Source: Hansfordia pulvinata
Lineage: Eukaryota; Ascomycota; Sordariomycetes; Xylariales
Length of the DNA: 64,000 nucleotides
Direction of reading: 5' to 3'
NCBI GenBank assembly: GCA_006538405.1
Contig: BJKQ01000007.1
Span: 1,488,001-1,552,000 of the forward strand
Position 1 is the first letter of the stretch. Every line of letters begins with the position of its first letter. Under the pieces are notes generated by a model. That model was not told where the DNA came from. It worked only from the letters and a program-made list of their open reading frames with translations, and did not search any database. This document shows positions 45,996 through 56,984 of this stretch, one piece after another. The position numbers and the translations under genes were made by a program.

Positions 45996-48099
45996 ATGTC
46001 CGCCGCGAATCATCGCATGGCGCCTGCACCACTCGCCGCCCCGGCCACCAACGGTGCCGCCGCTCCGCATGCCTACGCCCATGACGATCCGCCTCTGAAC
46101 AACGGCCATCACCATCACCACCACCATCACCACAGTCACCATGCCGCCCCTCCTCAAGACCACCGCTCTGCGCCAACACCCCCTCCCATGACCTCTGGCT
46201 CGGGGGCTAAGAAAGCGAAAGGGAAGAAAGCCATGGACTCCAACGAGGCCTCCAAGCTGGTCGCCGCTCGAATATCCCAGCTCGAAGTCGATACGGCCGC
46301 CGAGAAAGAGCAGGAAATCGAAATCGGTAAGTCGCCTGTCTGTGTCTTCGGGGTTTGAAAGGGCATCCGCTAGAAAGTCCCGTTCTTGTCGTCAAAGCAC
46401 CGCATGGCGCCTTGTCACCCCCGCGCACGGGACGTGGAGCGCCATTTCCGCACCATTGCTGTCCATACCTGCCGACTTTTGGGATCCTGTCATCGCTCTA
46501 CATATGGACGGCTTTTGCCAGGGAACGCTTTTCCTGCGAACACTGGGGTGGTAGCGGAGCAAGCGCCCCAGAATCTACCAAGAAAGTCAAGAGGCTCAAG
46601 CGGTGTGGCAAGTGACATGCTTGCATTGGGCTGGCGACTGGAGTTTGAATCGTCGTCTGATATCGTGCCTTTGTAACAGAGCGGGAGGTTCGCAAAGCGA
46701 ATCGCGAACTCAGCAGCCAGATGAGCAAGATGAGCGACATGGACAAGATCGACCACCTCACGAAACGATCATCCGATTTATTCGCCAGCATGAAACGACT
46801 CGAACGCGACAACATCAAGAACAAGAAGCGCGCAGATCAACTGCAGAAGGAAAAGGATTCGAGCCGGACCGACCTGAGCAAACAGATCGGCCTCAAGGAG
46901 AAGTTGGAAAAGCTCTGTCGTGAACTGCAGAAAGAGAACAACAAGCTGAAGGTATGGATTTCCATGGTAATGTCCCAAAACGGCGCTTACTCACCGGCCC
47001 GCAGAACGAGCACCGAGCTTTGAACGACACGCACGACCGGCTCAAGACTTCGTCAGACGACCGGTTCAAGAAGGTTCTCGAGACGCTAGAAGGGTATCAA
47101 GAAGACAAGGACAATCCGCGCAAGCAGATTGTCTATATGAAAGCTGAAGAGCTGTATGTTGTATCAAACCCCCAGAGTCGGGGGCTCTATTCGAGTATCT
47201 GCTTACCCGCCCCCAGATTCAAAGCGCGCTTCAAGTCTCTTATCGACCAGTACGAACTTCGCGAACTGCATTTCCACTCAGCCATGCGCACCAAAGAACT
47301 CGAGGTTCAATGGAACATGGCCCGTTTCGAGCAGCAGAAGAAAGCCACCGAGACCGAGGCATGCCGCTCCCGCCAGCTCAACAGCCAGGTGCTTACCTTC
47401 ACCAAGACCGAGACGGAACTGCGCAGTCAGCTCAATGTCTACGTCGAGAAGTTCAAGCAGGTATGCGCCCCGTCGCACCCTTCTCTGCCGCCTGCCCAGC
47501 CGCGGGCGACTGGAGCCAAGCCAATATTAACAGCCGAGGAGGTCGAGGATACCCTCAATAATAGCAACGACTTGTTTCTGACATTCCGTAAGGAGATGGA
47601 GGATATGTCAAGGAAAACGAAGAAGCTGGAGAAGGAGAACGACAACTACCGGAAACGACAAGATGCCCTCAACCAGAATATTGTCCACCTGGTAGGTCAA
47701 CGCGAGAGACATAGAGATGACATTGTGGACATGAGGAAGAAGAACGAGAAATTGTCGGGTATCATTGGCCAGATGCAACAGCAGGGGCGTGGGATTCCAG
47801 CCGGCCTCCAAGCCACTGTCAACAGTTGTCTGAACGCCTCGCGCGAGTTGGAGATGGAGAGCGCAGTAGAGGTCATGGAGGCGCATGAAGCTGTGCGTGA
47901 TCATCACAAGTTCCGAGCACAGCTGGATGAAGATGACGATGACGAAGACGAAGACGAGGAGGACGAGGATAGCGAGGAAGGGGAGTTCGACGACGACACG
48001 GAAGAGGAACTCATGCCCGCAACTGTACCTGCGTTAGTATGCGGCCCCGAACGTCCGCCGCCGCCGGCTCATGTTGCCACCACCAATGGCCATCGCTAG
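45996..48099 (+). CDS. Taxilin family coiled-coil protein
   Basis: A 517-residue protein in five exons (45996-46326, 46680-46951, 47005-47153, 47217-47460, 47542-48099); all phases agree and the sum is a multiple of three. After a disordered N-terminus with a run of nine histidines and a Lys-rich patch, a long coiled coil extends over most of the protein, with the taxilin blocks SSDLFASMKRLERDN, LEKLCRELQKENNKLK, RFKKVLETLEGYQ, FKARFKSLIDQYELRE and VEDTLNNSNDLFLTFRKEM. The C-terminus is a long Asp/Glu tract followed by Pro-rich sequence. Taxilins bind syntaxins and the nascent-chain-associated complex and are linked to vesicle traffic. The fungal role is little studied. The first intron, 353 bp, is unusually long for this genome. 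The exon 5 acceptor was chosen so that KFKQ joins VEDTLNN, as the family requires. Confidence 0.88.
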
Positions 48100-48991
48100 G
48101 TGACGAAGCCGGGGTGCGAACAGACAATAAACGCAAATGAAGAGGTTACCGCAACCTGGTACGCCCGACGCATGACTTTGTCGTGACCAGAGTGCTTGAA
48201 GAGCCACGTGCGGGAAGCTAGGAATGAGATGCTACTATGTTCTCAAGCCCTATTTGACGCCATCTGCTTCGTACGGCTGGACCTTCCGGCTGACTGGTGA
48301 TGTGACTTTGCCGACTCAGTGGTTAATGTTTTGGCCCAAACAACGAGCAGTGGGAAGTGATTCTTGTGCGATATGTGCCAATCATGAGTAGAGCAAGCAT
48401 ACGCGACGAACGGTCGATTAGACCAGCAGGCTGAGAACTCATAATTGGTATCGTAAGGAGCTTTGGCTGCTCTTGCGCATTGTGGACGTTGGGCCTGGCG
48501 GACAGCCGAGACTCGAATGTATATATCCATGCCTTGGGCTGATTATGAAGTCTGCGCGCCCTCAACACCTGAGTCTCGATGCAGATTCATGGACTTCCCA
48601 AAGAGGTCAATGCTTATTTGTCAAACTATTCATGCGTGCCGATTCCTCGTGTCAGATACAACTAAGAGGCAAATCACTTTCAAACTATGCTCAATTTTAT
48701 CTAAACCGGTACGCCGACCCTACCCCCTTTTCATGAAATGAAACGTGACGAGTCCCCTGTCGATTTGCGCTGTGTGCAACATCCTGGATGGACAGGTGGA
48801 AAAGATGCTGCGTTTCTCGATGTGAGCAACTGCAAGCTCAATCTCCCAGGGACTGGCAAGCGCCCCATGGATGGCATCCGAGCTGGAGTAAATATGCCTT
48901 GGGCGATTCCAGACCCTTGATATATACTCTGCCTTGAATGAGTCTGCAGCTCAATCCAGTCCCCAGCGAATCACTCCTGTCCAGCAGCACC
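48100..48991. other. Intergenic region between converging taxilin and LTV1 genes
   Basis: Nothing recognisable. 3' flanks of the two converging genes. Confidence 0.6.
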
Positions 48992-50619
48992 TCACCTGGA
49001 CCTGGCCGGCGCGCCAAACGCCAACGCGGCGGCCTTCTTGCCGCCGGCCCTGGCCTTGGGCCCGCCGGCGGCGTACTTGTTGCCGACGCGGGCGGGGCCG
49101 AGGTCGCGGCGGATCTGGTCAAGCTGCTCGAGGCCGTCGCTGGAGATGCCGGGCTTGCGGGGGTGCCGCTTGCCCTGCGTGGAGAAGCCGCCGAGGAAGT
49201 CGTCGAGGATGCCGTCGAAGTCGCCGCGGGTGCGCCCGCCAACGGTCGACGCGGTCGACGCGCCCGTGGCCACCGAGGCGCCGCCGCCGCCGCCGGCCTG
49301 GCTCTCGTCGTCTAGGGGGAAGTCGTCGTCGTCGTTGTCGTAGCCCTCGTCGTAGTCGGGCTCGTACTGCTCCGAGATCTTCTCGAAGCGCGCGTCCAGG
49401 ATGCCCATCTGCTCGGTGCGCACCAGCGACGAAGACGTCATGCTGTAGCTCGACGTGTCGGTCAGCGCGCCCTTGCGCTTCTTGCGGCGCCCGCCGTTGG
49501 TCGTCGTCGTCATCAGACTCGACTGCAGGTCCGACACGCTGGGCGCGCCGCCGCCGGCCTTGGCCTTTTGCTGCTGCTGCTGCGGGGCGGAGGCCGCCGC
49601 CGCCTTCTGGTCCTTCTTGAACGCCTTGAAGTCCTCCATCCAGTCGTCGTTGGCGACGGGCGCGCCCTCCTCGTCCGTGTTGAGCACGGGCACCAGGTCC
49701 GGCGGGGCGTCGCCGTCGCCGTCGCGGTACTCGCGCGACGGCTTGGCCGTGCCGTCGCTCTCCCAGCCGTCGTCGTCGCCGAACTCGTCGTACGTGTCCT
49801 CGAACTCGAAGTCGTCGAGCTCGCGGCCGTCCCGCGTCAGCTGGCCGAACAGGTCCGCCGCGCCCGCGCCCGCTTCCTCGCCCTCCCCCCGTCGTCCACG
49901 TAGGCGTCGTCCTCCAGGGCCTCGAGCACCTCCCGCAGCCGCGGGTCCATGTCCGGGTTGAAGCCGGCCAGGGCGTCGGGGACGGCCTGCTGGGCCTGGT
50001 AGGTCTGGCGCTGCAGGTTCTTGGAGGGCAGGAGGTCGTCGTCGAGGAGGTCCGTCGGCGCCGCCGCCGCCTTCTTCTCCTTGTCGAGATCGAGGGTGCG
50101 CAGCGCGTCCTCGAGCCCCATCTTGTTCTTGCCCTTGTCCTTGTTCGCGGGGGCCTTGGCCTCGACGAAGACGACATCGCCGCCGCCGGAGCCGCCGTCG
50201 AGGTCGCGCAGGTGCTGCATGTAGTCGTACTCGGTGTCGTCGTAGTAGACGCCATAGCTGGCGGCCTCTCCCTCGTTGGCGCGGACGCGGGCGGCGACGT
50301 CGGACCCCAGCTCGTCGGCCAGGTCGCTGATGTTCTTGCCGCGGTTGAAGGCGTCGGCCGTGGCTGCGGCGGAGGCGGAGGACGACGACGATGACGGCGC
50401 CGCTGACGGCGCGCCGGCCTCCTTGGGCCGCTGTTGTGTGTTTGTGGGGTTCAGCACCATGGCCGGCGCCTCGGTGTCGTGGATAAGGGGGTCATTCTGC
50501 TGTCGGTGGACCAGCGTGAAGTGCTGGGCCGATTTTTTGTCGCTGGCAACAGTCAGCATGAGCGGGCCAAACAGATCATCCGGAAAGGCATCGACTTACA
50601 TCCACTTGCCGCGAGGCAT
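48992..50619 (-). CDS. LTV1: LTV1, 40S ribosome biogenesis factor, one frameshift
   Basis: Ltv1 is a component of late pre-40S particles; its phosphorylation and release allow completion of the small-subunit head. Two exons: a 20-base first exon (50619-50600, MPRGKW plus two bases) and 50542-48992. The N-terminal family block KSAQHFTLVHRQQNDPL follows the splice, then GVYYDDTEYDYMQHLRD and FNPDMDPRLREVLEALEDDAYVDD. The C-terminal half includes SREYRDGDGD, RFEKISEQYEPDYDEGYD and GILDDFLGG, as in other Ltv1 proteins, and a basic tail. The frame breaks in the C6 run 49885-49890 (plus strand), just after DAYVDDGG; one extra base restores an acidic stretch leading to DLFGQLTRDGRELDDFEFED and gives 524 codons. 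Low-complexity Ala/Ser, Gln and Gly runs are frequent. It lies head to head with LSG1, another ribosome biogenesis gene. Confidence 0.87.
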
Positions 50620-51814
50620 CTTGGCTGTGTTGTCTGAACGCTCACCCAGGCGTGGGTACTTCCGGTGGGCAGCAAGACGATGGCAGTGGGAACGGGCAGC
50701 AGTTTGAGATCGAAGTCCGGGACGTGGCGGGGCCGACTTGTGTAAGTGTCCGTCAAGGCCAGTAGGTGGCGTCTTGGACTGGATCGGAGTTGTTGTGAAG
50801 TAAACACTGCTGACCTCTGTATTGTCGTGATGTTCTGTGTTTGCCTTCTCTTGCGACGGGCGAATTACGTGTATATGGGAGGGTAATATTTTATTTCTAT
50901 TAGTCGCCCACAGGGTCCTTCTCTGCGATCGGGGCAGGTGGGGCAGCCCAAAGTACTGCGAGGTCCTTTAGGCTTCAACGCAGGGCCAACGGCATTGATG
51001 ATCTGGTGAGCAGGACACTGAGGTACTCCGAGCGAGCCTTGGCGGGCAAAACGGCGGGCTGGCACCGGGCCGCGCGATGTACCTCTGCCAGGAGCTGTTT
51101 CGTCATTCATGCTATGGACGAAAAGCCCATTCATCGATGGGTGTCAGGCCTGCGCGCGCTGGAGACGCTGTGGGCGCTGTGAGCGCTACTGGTACAGGTG
51201 GGGAGCGGCGGCGGGCGATACCTGGACGTAGGGCGATGGGTGCTGCGTGGAGGGGTAGCCCGTCCCTTATCGCTATCGGCGGGTTGCGGTGACGCAAATT
51301 TTGGAAAATTGGGCAGGTGCCCCTCGCTGCGCCCCTCCATGTCCAGTCACAGCCCACCTCGGCCCTGCTGGAGGGGTCTGGCTTGTACCGCGTCGGTACT
51401 CGACACAGCGCGCCCCCGCCCGCATCCCACCCATCGAGCAGCCATACAGCCTGTGACGCCGGCTGTAACAGGCGCCGGCGCAGGCCTGGTTGGCCGTGCA
51501 GCGCCCCGTAGCCAGCCCTTCGGTTGCCGTCAGTTGCTGGCTCGGTCTCTGCCGTTGCTGTATCGTGGATGTATCTTCTCTTGGGCGCTGTGCTGGGCCC
51601 GACTTTATGCATGTAGCTGGATCGCATTCATCATTTATAATCCGTGATCTTCGCCTCTTACAACCCTCGTGACAACACATTTTCGCCAGCTTTACTGTTT
51701 GGCTCACGTCGCAAAGAGATTTCGACCGCAAATCCGTTCGGGATTCCAACAGAAGATCCGAGGAATCATACGTAACGAAGAACAAGCGGCTCGCCACAGG
51801 CCCGCGTCGCCAAA
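50620..51814. promoter_or_regulatory. Shared upstream region of LTV1 and LSG1
   Basis: 1195 bases between two divergently transcribed ribosome biogenesis genes, without a gene of its own. It may act as a bidirectional promoter. I could not identify specific ribosome-biogenesis motifs with confidence. Confidence 0.4.
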
Positions 51815-53970
51815 ATGCCCAAGGCAAAGTCGAAGCAGTCCGTGGGACTGGGGAACACCCTTATGAACGATCGTTTCGGCAAGGGCAAGGGTGCCGACCG
51901 AAAGAAGAGCGGCAACACGGGCGTTGTACGCGTCAACCACAGCACCGGCGAGGAGGTGAGTCCACCCCATGAAATAGATGTGGCCCCGCGCACGAATGAG
52001 AGCTGACCCGCCATACAGTATGTCACAAACAACCGCAAGGAGGCGGAATGGGTTAAGATGCGCTCCATCACCCAGCAGAGCGCCATGGACGAGTTCTTGT
52101 CGACAGCCGAGCTCGCCGGCACCGATTTCACCGCCGAGAAGATGAACAACGTTAAAATCATCCACACAGACCAGCGCAACCCCTACTTGCTGTCCGCCAC
52201 GGAGGAGCGCAACGTGCTCGGAAAGCACAGCGCCCACCGCGCCCGCCTGACCGTCCCCAAGCGACCCAAGTGGGATGAGAACACGACCGCCGACCAGCTT
52301 GATCAGATGGAGCGCGAGAGCTTCCTCAACTGGAGGCGGGGCCTCGCCGAGCTGCAGGAGAACAACGATCTGCTGATGACCCCCTTTGAGCGCAACCTCG
52401 AGGTCTGGCGCCAGCTGTGGCGTGTCATCGAGCGCTCCGACTTGGTCGTTCAGATTGTCGATGCGCGTAACCCCCTGATGTTCCGGTCCGAGGATCTCGA
52501 GGCCTACGTCAAGGACATTGACTCCAAGAAAGAGAATCTGTTGCTGGTCAATAAGGCCGACATGATGTCACACAAGCAGCGAAGCGAATGGGCTAGATAT
52601 TTCAAGGAGAAGGGTATTGCCTTCCGTTTCTTCTCTGCGAGTCTGGCGAAGCAGCTGATTGAGGAGCGAGATCTGCTTGGAGAGCCCGAGGAGCCCGAGC
52701 AGGGAAGCAGCTCTAACCCCAAGACCATACCACGGGAGTCTGGAGAGGATAACCAGGAAGAGGAGGGTCTCGCCGAGGGCGAGGTTACGAGGGCAGACGG
52801 CTCAGTGGAGGCTGAAGTGGCTCAAGAGGCGGAGGCCGGCGCAGCACTGGAGGCAGCGGAGCATGACGATACCCGGATTATCACAGTCGAGGAGCTTGAG
52901 GAGATATTCTTGGCGCATTCTCCAGACGCGCCTGAAGCAAACGGTAAATACTCCAATACTCCTCGCATGTTTCTGCGCGACTCAAGCTAACAGACCCAGG
53001 CACCGAGAGAAAGATGCAGATTGGTCTCGTCGGCTACCCCAACGTCGGAAAGTCATCCACCATCAATGCCTTGATAGGCGCCAAGAAGGTCTCCGTCTCG
53101 TCAACTCCTGGAAAGACGAAGCACTTCCAGACCATCCACCTGAGCGAGAAGGTCGTCCTGTGCGATTGCCCGGGTCTCGTCTTTCCCAACTTTGCCACCA
53201 CAAAGGCCGACCTGGTCTGCAACGGTGTGCTGCCCATCGACCAGCTGCGAGAATACACCGGCCCCGGGTCTTTGATCACTCAGCGGATACCGCAGGCCTT
53301 CCTGGAGGCCATCTATGGCATCCAGATCCGCACGCGGGCACTCGAGGAGGGTGGAACCGGCATCCCCACGGCTAGCGAGCTGTTGTCGGCATATGCGCGT
53401 GCCCGTGGGTTCCAGACCCAGGGTATGGGTAACCCCGACGAGTCGCGGGCTGCGCGCTTCATCCTCAAGGACTACGTCAATGGAAAACTGCTCTACGTGG
53501 CCCCGCCGCCGGACTACGAGGGCGACGGGCCCGAGTTCAATCGCGAACTGTACGACTCGGAGCACCTGCCCGAGAAACGGCGTGCCGCGCTTCAGACGGC
53601 GATGGACAACCTGGAGATCGAGGATGAGGATGCTGCGTCCACGATGGCGGACTCGGACATCATGGCCATCGGCACGCACCCTGCCGGCGCCAAGTCCCAG
53701 CGGCTCGACAAGGCCTTTTTCGCCAAGGACCAGGGCAACGCCGGCCACCTCACCAAGCCGTTCAACCACAAGTACACCCAGCAGGGGCTGGTGGCACAGC
53801 AAGAGGCCGACCAGCAGCGTGCTCTGAGCGGACGCAAGGCACGGACGATGATTGCGTTGGAGACGGGACTCGACCCGCGCGAGGTTCAGATTGGCAGCTC
53901 GAAGAAGCACTTCAAGGGCGGCGCCAAGGGCAAGGCCAAGAAGCAGGCGCCTCGCAACGCCGACGACTAA
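51815..53970 (+). CDS. LSG1: LSG1, circularly permuted GTPase of 60S maturation
   Basis: Cytoplasmic GTPase that triggers release of the export adaptor Nmd3 from pre-60S subunits. 678 residues in three exons (51815-51955, 52019-52943, 53000-53970). The N-terminus (MPKAKSKQSVGLGNTLMNDRF) is basic and binds the ribosome in homologues. As in all YlqF/Lsg1-type GTPases, the motif order is permuted: G4 NKAD at 225-228 comes before the P-loop GYPNVGKS at 367-374, with the switch motif STPGKTKHFQT and G3 DCPGLVFP after it. A Glu-rich insert (about residues 245-320) separates the two halves. The C-terminus is Lys-rich (KHFKGGAKGKAKKQ). Every splice phase fits. It is divergent from LTV1. Confidence 0.95.
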
Positions 53971-55726
53971 GTTGGGTTTGGTTGAAATGTTTGACCTTTC
54001 TCTGTTCATGAACAATCTTTGCGAATTGGGCATCTGTTTGGAGGCGTCTAGGATTGCGACACATAACGCAGGTTGGGCACATAGGGTTCATTTTGGAGGT
54101 TCAGGGCTCTTGGGGTAGATGACACCCCTCCTGTTTTGGGAGGCCCGAGTATTTATTCTCCATAAGAATGCACCAATCTATCGAACATGGTACTATTCTC
54201 GGCCAGCTTCGTCTGCCTCAGGCAGTGAAAAGAACCGTTCGAAGGGCCATGGCTTCGCGATTCGGCTTCAACATGTTCCCCTGGGTACAACTTTGCTGCT
54301 GTCCCGGCCTTGGGCTTCTTCTCCCTGGAGAGGTATAAGACGCGGCGTTGTCTGCACGCAGCTTACCCTCCGCGACTGCGTCGCGCAGCTGAGCCTGCAT
54401 GTTAATGCAATGGCTACCTACCCTGATCGCGTACCTGGCGGACGGTCCCGAGGTTCAGCACGCGGAAGTCTCCCCGTCGCGAGTACCGGGGGCAGGCTAT
54501 TCTGGGTGTCACCTGCGAAGCACGCCTCTGCTATGCTTGGCTTTCCCAAGTGGCATATTCCGAGCTGGTGTGAAAGGATGGTCTCGAGAAGGCCAGGCTA
54601 TGAAACCAGAGTGGTCAAAAGCCGCCTGCGAATTGCATTCCTGCCCTCCTAAATTCACACCTCTCGGTCCCGTTGGGCTTCCCACGCCCGCTCGGCGCTC
54701 CCGAATCAGCATGACATGCACGGTCATACAGCTTCAAGTCTTCCGCCGCTGCGGTTGATGACTTTCAGACTGTGGCTTGCGAGTCTCAAGGGTCTGCCTG
54801 AGTTTATTTCAGAGTCGGTAGGGGTCGCACTCGGACCGACGCGTCGCAGAAGCATGTCGGATCAGCTGCATGACCCACGGGGACAATTACACGTAGAGTG
54901 TACTGGACAAATATTACATCGTGTTGGGAGGGGGGGCTGGCGCTTGTGGCGTGGAGGTGAACGAGTTCAGGTGGTGGTGCTGCTTCTCCAAGCCGCAACT
55001 CAACCCCCAGCGCAGCGAAGAACACCACCAAGTGGGCAGCTGGGCTAATGGCACTGGGAGTCAGCCGGACATGATGACGAGCAAAAAACGACCCTGACAG
55101 CCGTCTGACGTCCGCGGGGTCGGTCCGGAGTGGCTGAACCTCGCCTGCTCTTCTCGCATGACTGGCAGCCCCTGGACGGAGAGATTGGGGAAGTCCAGGA
55201 GGCGCAGAGACGCTTGGCCAAAGCGTGGCAGGGCCCGACGGACTCGTGGCCTCGTGGAGATGGACGGCTTCGGATCCCGGCGCAGAGGCGTTTCGCATGG
55301 GCCCGTTCCGCGGCTGGTCTCACCCACGCCAGCCCTACCAACGGTCTTGTTCTGTTCTTTATGCGATGCGCTGCACCGGCAAGCCCCCGGATTGAGCCCG
55401 CGGTCACGGGCGTGATGTGATTCGGGCAACGGTCAGTTTCCACGAGTGTTGCCCGGATGCGACGGGATAGCCCTGACAACGTCTGCGGCAGAGCTACAAC
55501 CTTGTTTTGTTTTGAGTATCGGTGCCCACGTGGTCACTTGGACTTACAGGTATAAAAGGGGGGCGAAGGCCAACGGACGTCAAACGCACACGACAACAAG
55601 ACGCTCAACACCACACTCCGACCTCTGAGACTGAATACCACAGACTCTGACACTCTCACACAGTCCCACCTCTTCACCCTTCACACCATCGTCTGTCCCC
55701 ACCACCACCACCACCACCAAAAAAAC
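53971..55726. other. Intergenic region with a TATA-type promoter at its end
   Basis: No supportable gene. Competing short frames around 55045-55480 occur on both strands. The end of the region is the promoter and leader of the gene at 55727. Confidence 0.6.
55551..55558 (+). promoter_or_regulatory. TATA box of the DUF7053-like gene
   Basis: TATAAAAG lies 176 bases before the ATG at 55727. A CA-rich leader follows it. Confidence 0.55.
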
Positions 55727-56259
55727 ATGACGATCCAAACCTCCATCTCGACCCCGATCCCGCGGGCGTCGACACCAAGACGGTCGTCGACCGCCTGCAC
55801 GACCACGACCTGTACGTCCGCACCACGTGCCCGCAGCTCGTCTCCTTCCGGCCCGTCCCCGTCCCCGCCGAGGCCGCCGCTCCCGCCTCCGAGCCGTCGG
55901 AATCGAACCTCCGCGCGGCAGCATCCTCGTACGAGGTGACCGACAAGCGGCCGATCGGCCAGACGACGTTCACGCTGACGCTGACGGACGCGCCCGACGG
56001 CATCGACGCGCGGGTGGACGGCAGGGCGCCCACGGGCGGGGCGCTTACCATCCGGTCCGCGTGGAGGGTTGTTACTGTCGCTGCTGCTGAAGGGGGAGGG
56101 GAAGAGGGAGAAGGGGGAGAGCGCGCGCTGGTCGAGACGGTGGACATCGATAGTAACATTGTCATGCGCAACGTGATCAAGGGGAATGTGGAGAAGAGCC
56201 ACCCGAGCAGCACCGGGGGTTCGTCGCTGCTGTCGGGGCTTGAGGGGCTGGGTTGGTGA
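55727..56259 (+). CDS. DUF7053-like small protein, one frameshift
   Basis: A 177-residue protein if one break is repaired. The ATG at 55727 reads MTIQTSISTPIPR, then the frame shifts near the GGG of 55764-55766 and continues as GVDTKTVVDRLHDHDLYVRT to the stop at 56259. No in-frame ATG exists for the long second part between the upstream stop (55650) and 55936, so this ATG plus one missing base is the best explanation; the total then is 178 codons. The layout (short N-terminal strand, LHDHD helix, a strand-rich centre with TTFTLTLTDAPDGIDARVDG and SAWRVV, and LVETVDIDSNIVMRNVIKGNVEKSH at the end) resembles fungal DUF7053 proteins, which look like small helix-grip or START-like folds. Function unknown. 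Family recognition is from memory and moderate. Confidence 0.55.
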
Positions 56260-56462
56260 TGTTGAAGAATATGTGCTTCTCAGGGAGTGTTATATGCTTC
56301 GCTAAATACGTGGATCTGAAGATTATGTGCAAGTCTCGAGGGGGTTGTGCTACCGAGGAGATAGGATCCGTCGAGTTGACTGCATCTCCACCGGCAAAAG
56401 GCGTCCTCCAAGGTGTATATCTTCAGAGGGAAGTACCTGCACCCAGTCCGAGTGCGCAATTG

Positions 56463-56984
56463 CTATGCTGAAACGAAGTCAAAAGAGAAGCCCATTTCTT
56501 CCAAGCGAGTGCGATCTAAGCGAGTATCCTTTCTGAAAGTCGACCTGTCTGAAGTCACTGCCGATTCGCTGGTGCTCGTTCCACTTGGGAGGTGAACTGC
56601 ATGACCAGGGGGCTTCAGCGGGGGTGAGCGGGAGAAGTGAAGGGATTAGACTGAGAGAGCTTACCTTGGGTGGCAGGTGGCAAGATCCCCGGGCGGCCGT
56701 GGGCGTGACGGAGCTGGACTGCGCCAATTCATGGTGGTTGTGCGTGACACGATGAAGGACTCGAGAACCGATTCGAGATCGGGATGGAAGTGGCCGCCTT
56801 CTTCGAGGAGATGCAAGTCGTCCATCGGGGGCTCAGCTGCCTCGGACGAAGGAGAGAACCGCCGAGTAAGGAATCTCCGGGCCATGCCCAGCCAGCCTCT
56901 GAATCTCCAGAGGGCGGCCAGGGTAGTAGGGATGGCGACGAAGAGGGCGACTATGGCCACGATGGCTTCGGCTGTTAGTTCCAT
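56463..56984 (-). CDS. Small single-pass membrane protein, probable two exons
   Basis: From ATG 56984, MELTAEAIVAIVALFVAIPTT begins a hydrophobic segment (about residues 5-27), followed by an Arg-rich stretch (RFRGWLGMARRFLTRRF) that would place the N-terminus outside or in the lumen. A soluble acidic-to-neutral region comes after it. I propose exon 1 as 56984-56665 and exon 2 as 56568-56463, joined through a 96-bp GT...AG intron. Together they make 142 codons and end with RLEEMGFSFDFVSA. Without splicing the frame would stop at 56661. No family is recognised, although short fungal proteins with a similar start are common next to ankyrin and NLR-type genes. The ATG could be preceded by another exon. 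Confidence 0.45.

Noticed and set aside
47690..47745. A possible sixth taxilin exon boundary (GT after CACCTG at 47692)
   Set aside because: Reading straight through gives continuous coiled-coil sequence and keeps the frame to the stop, so no intron is needed.
49119..50255. 378-codon minus frame overlapping LTV1
   Set aside because: Ser/Thr/Arg-rich shadow one base out of the LTV1 frame.
7043..56259. Programmed ribosomal frameshifting as the reason for the repeated frame changes
   Set aside because: The sites share no slippery heptamer or common context, occur in unrelated genes and in Zw10 right after the start codon; missing bases in G/C runs explain all more simply.
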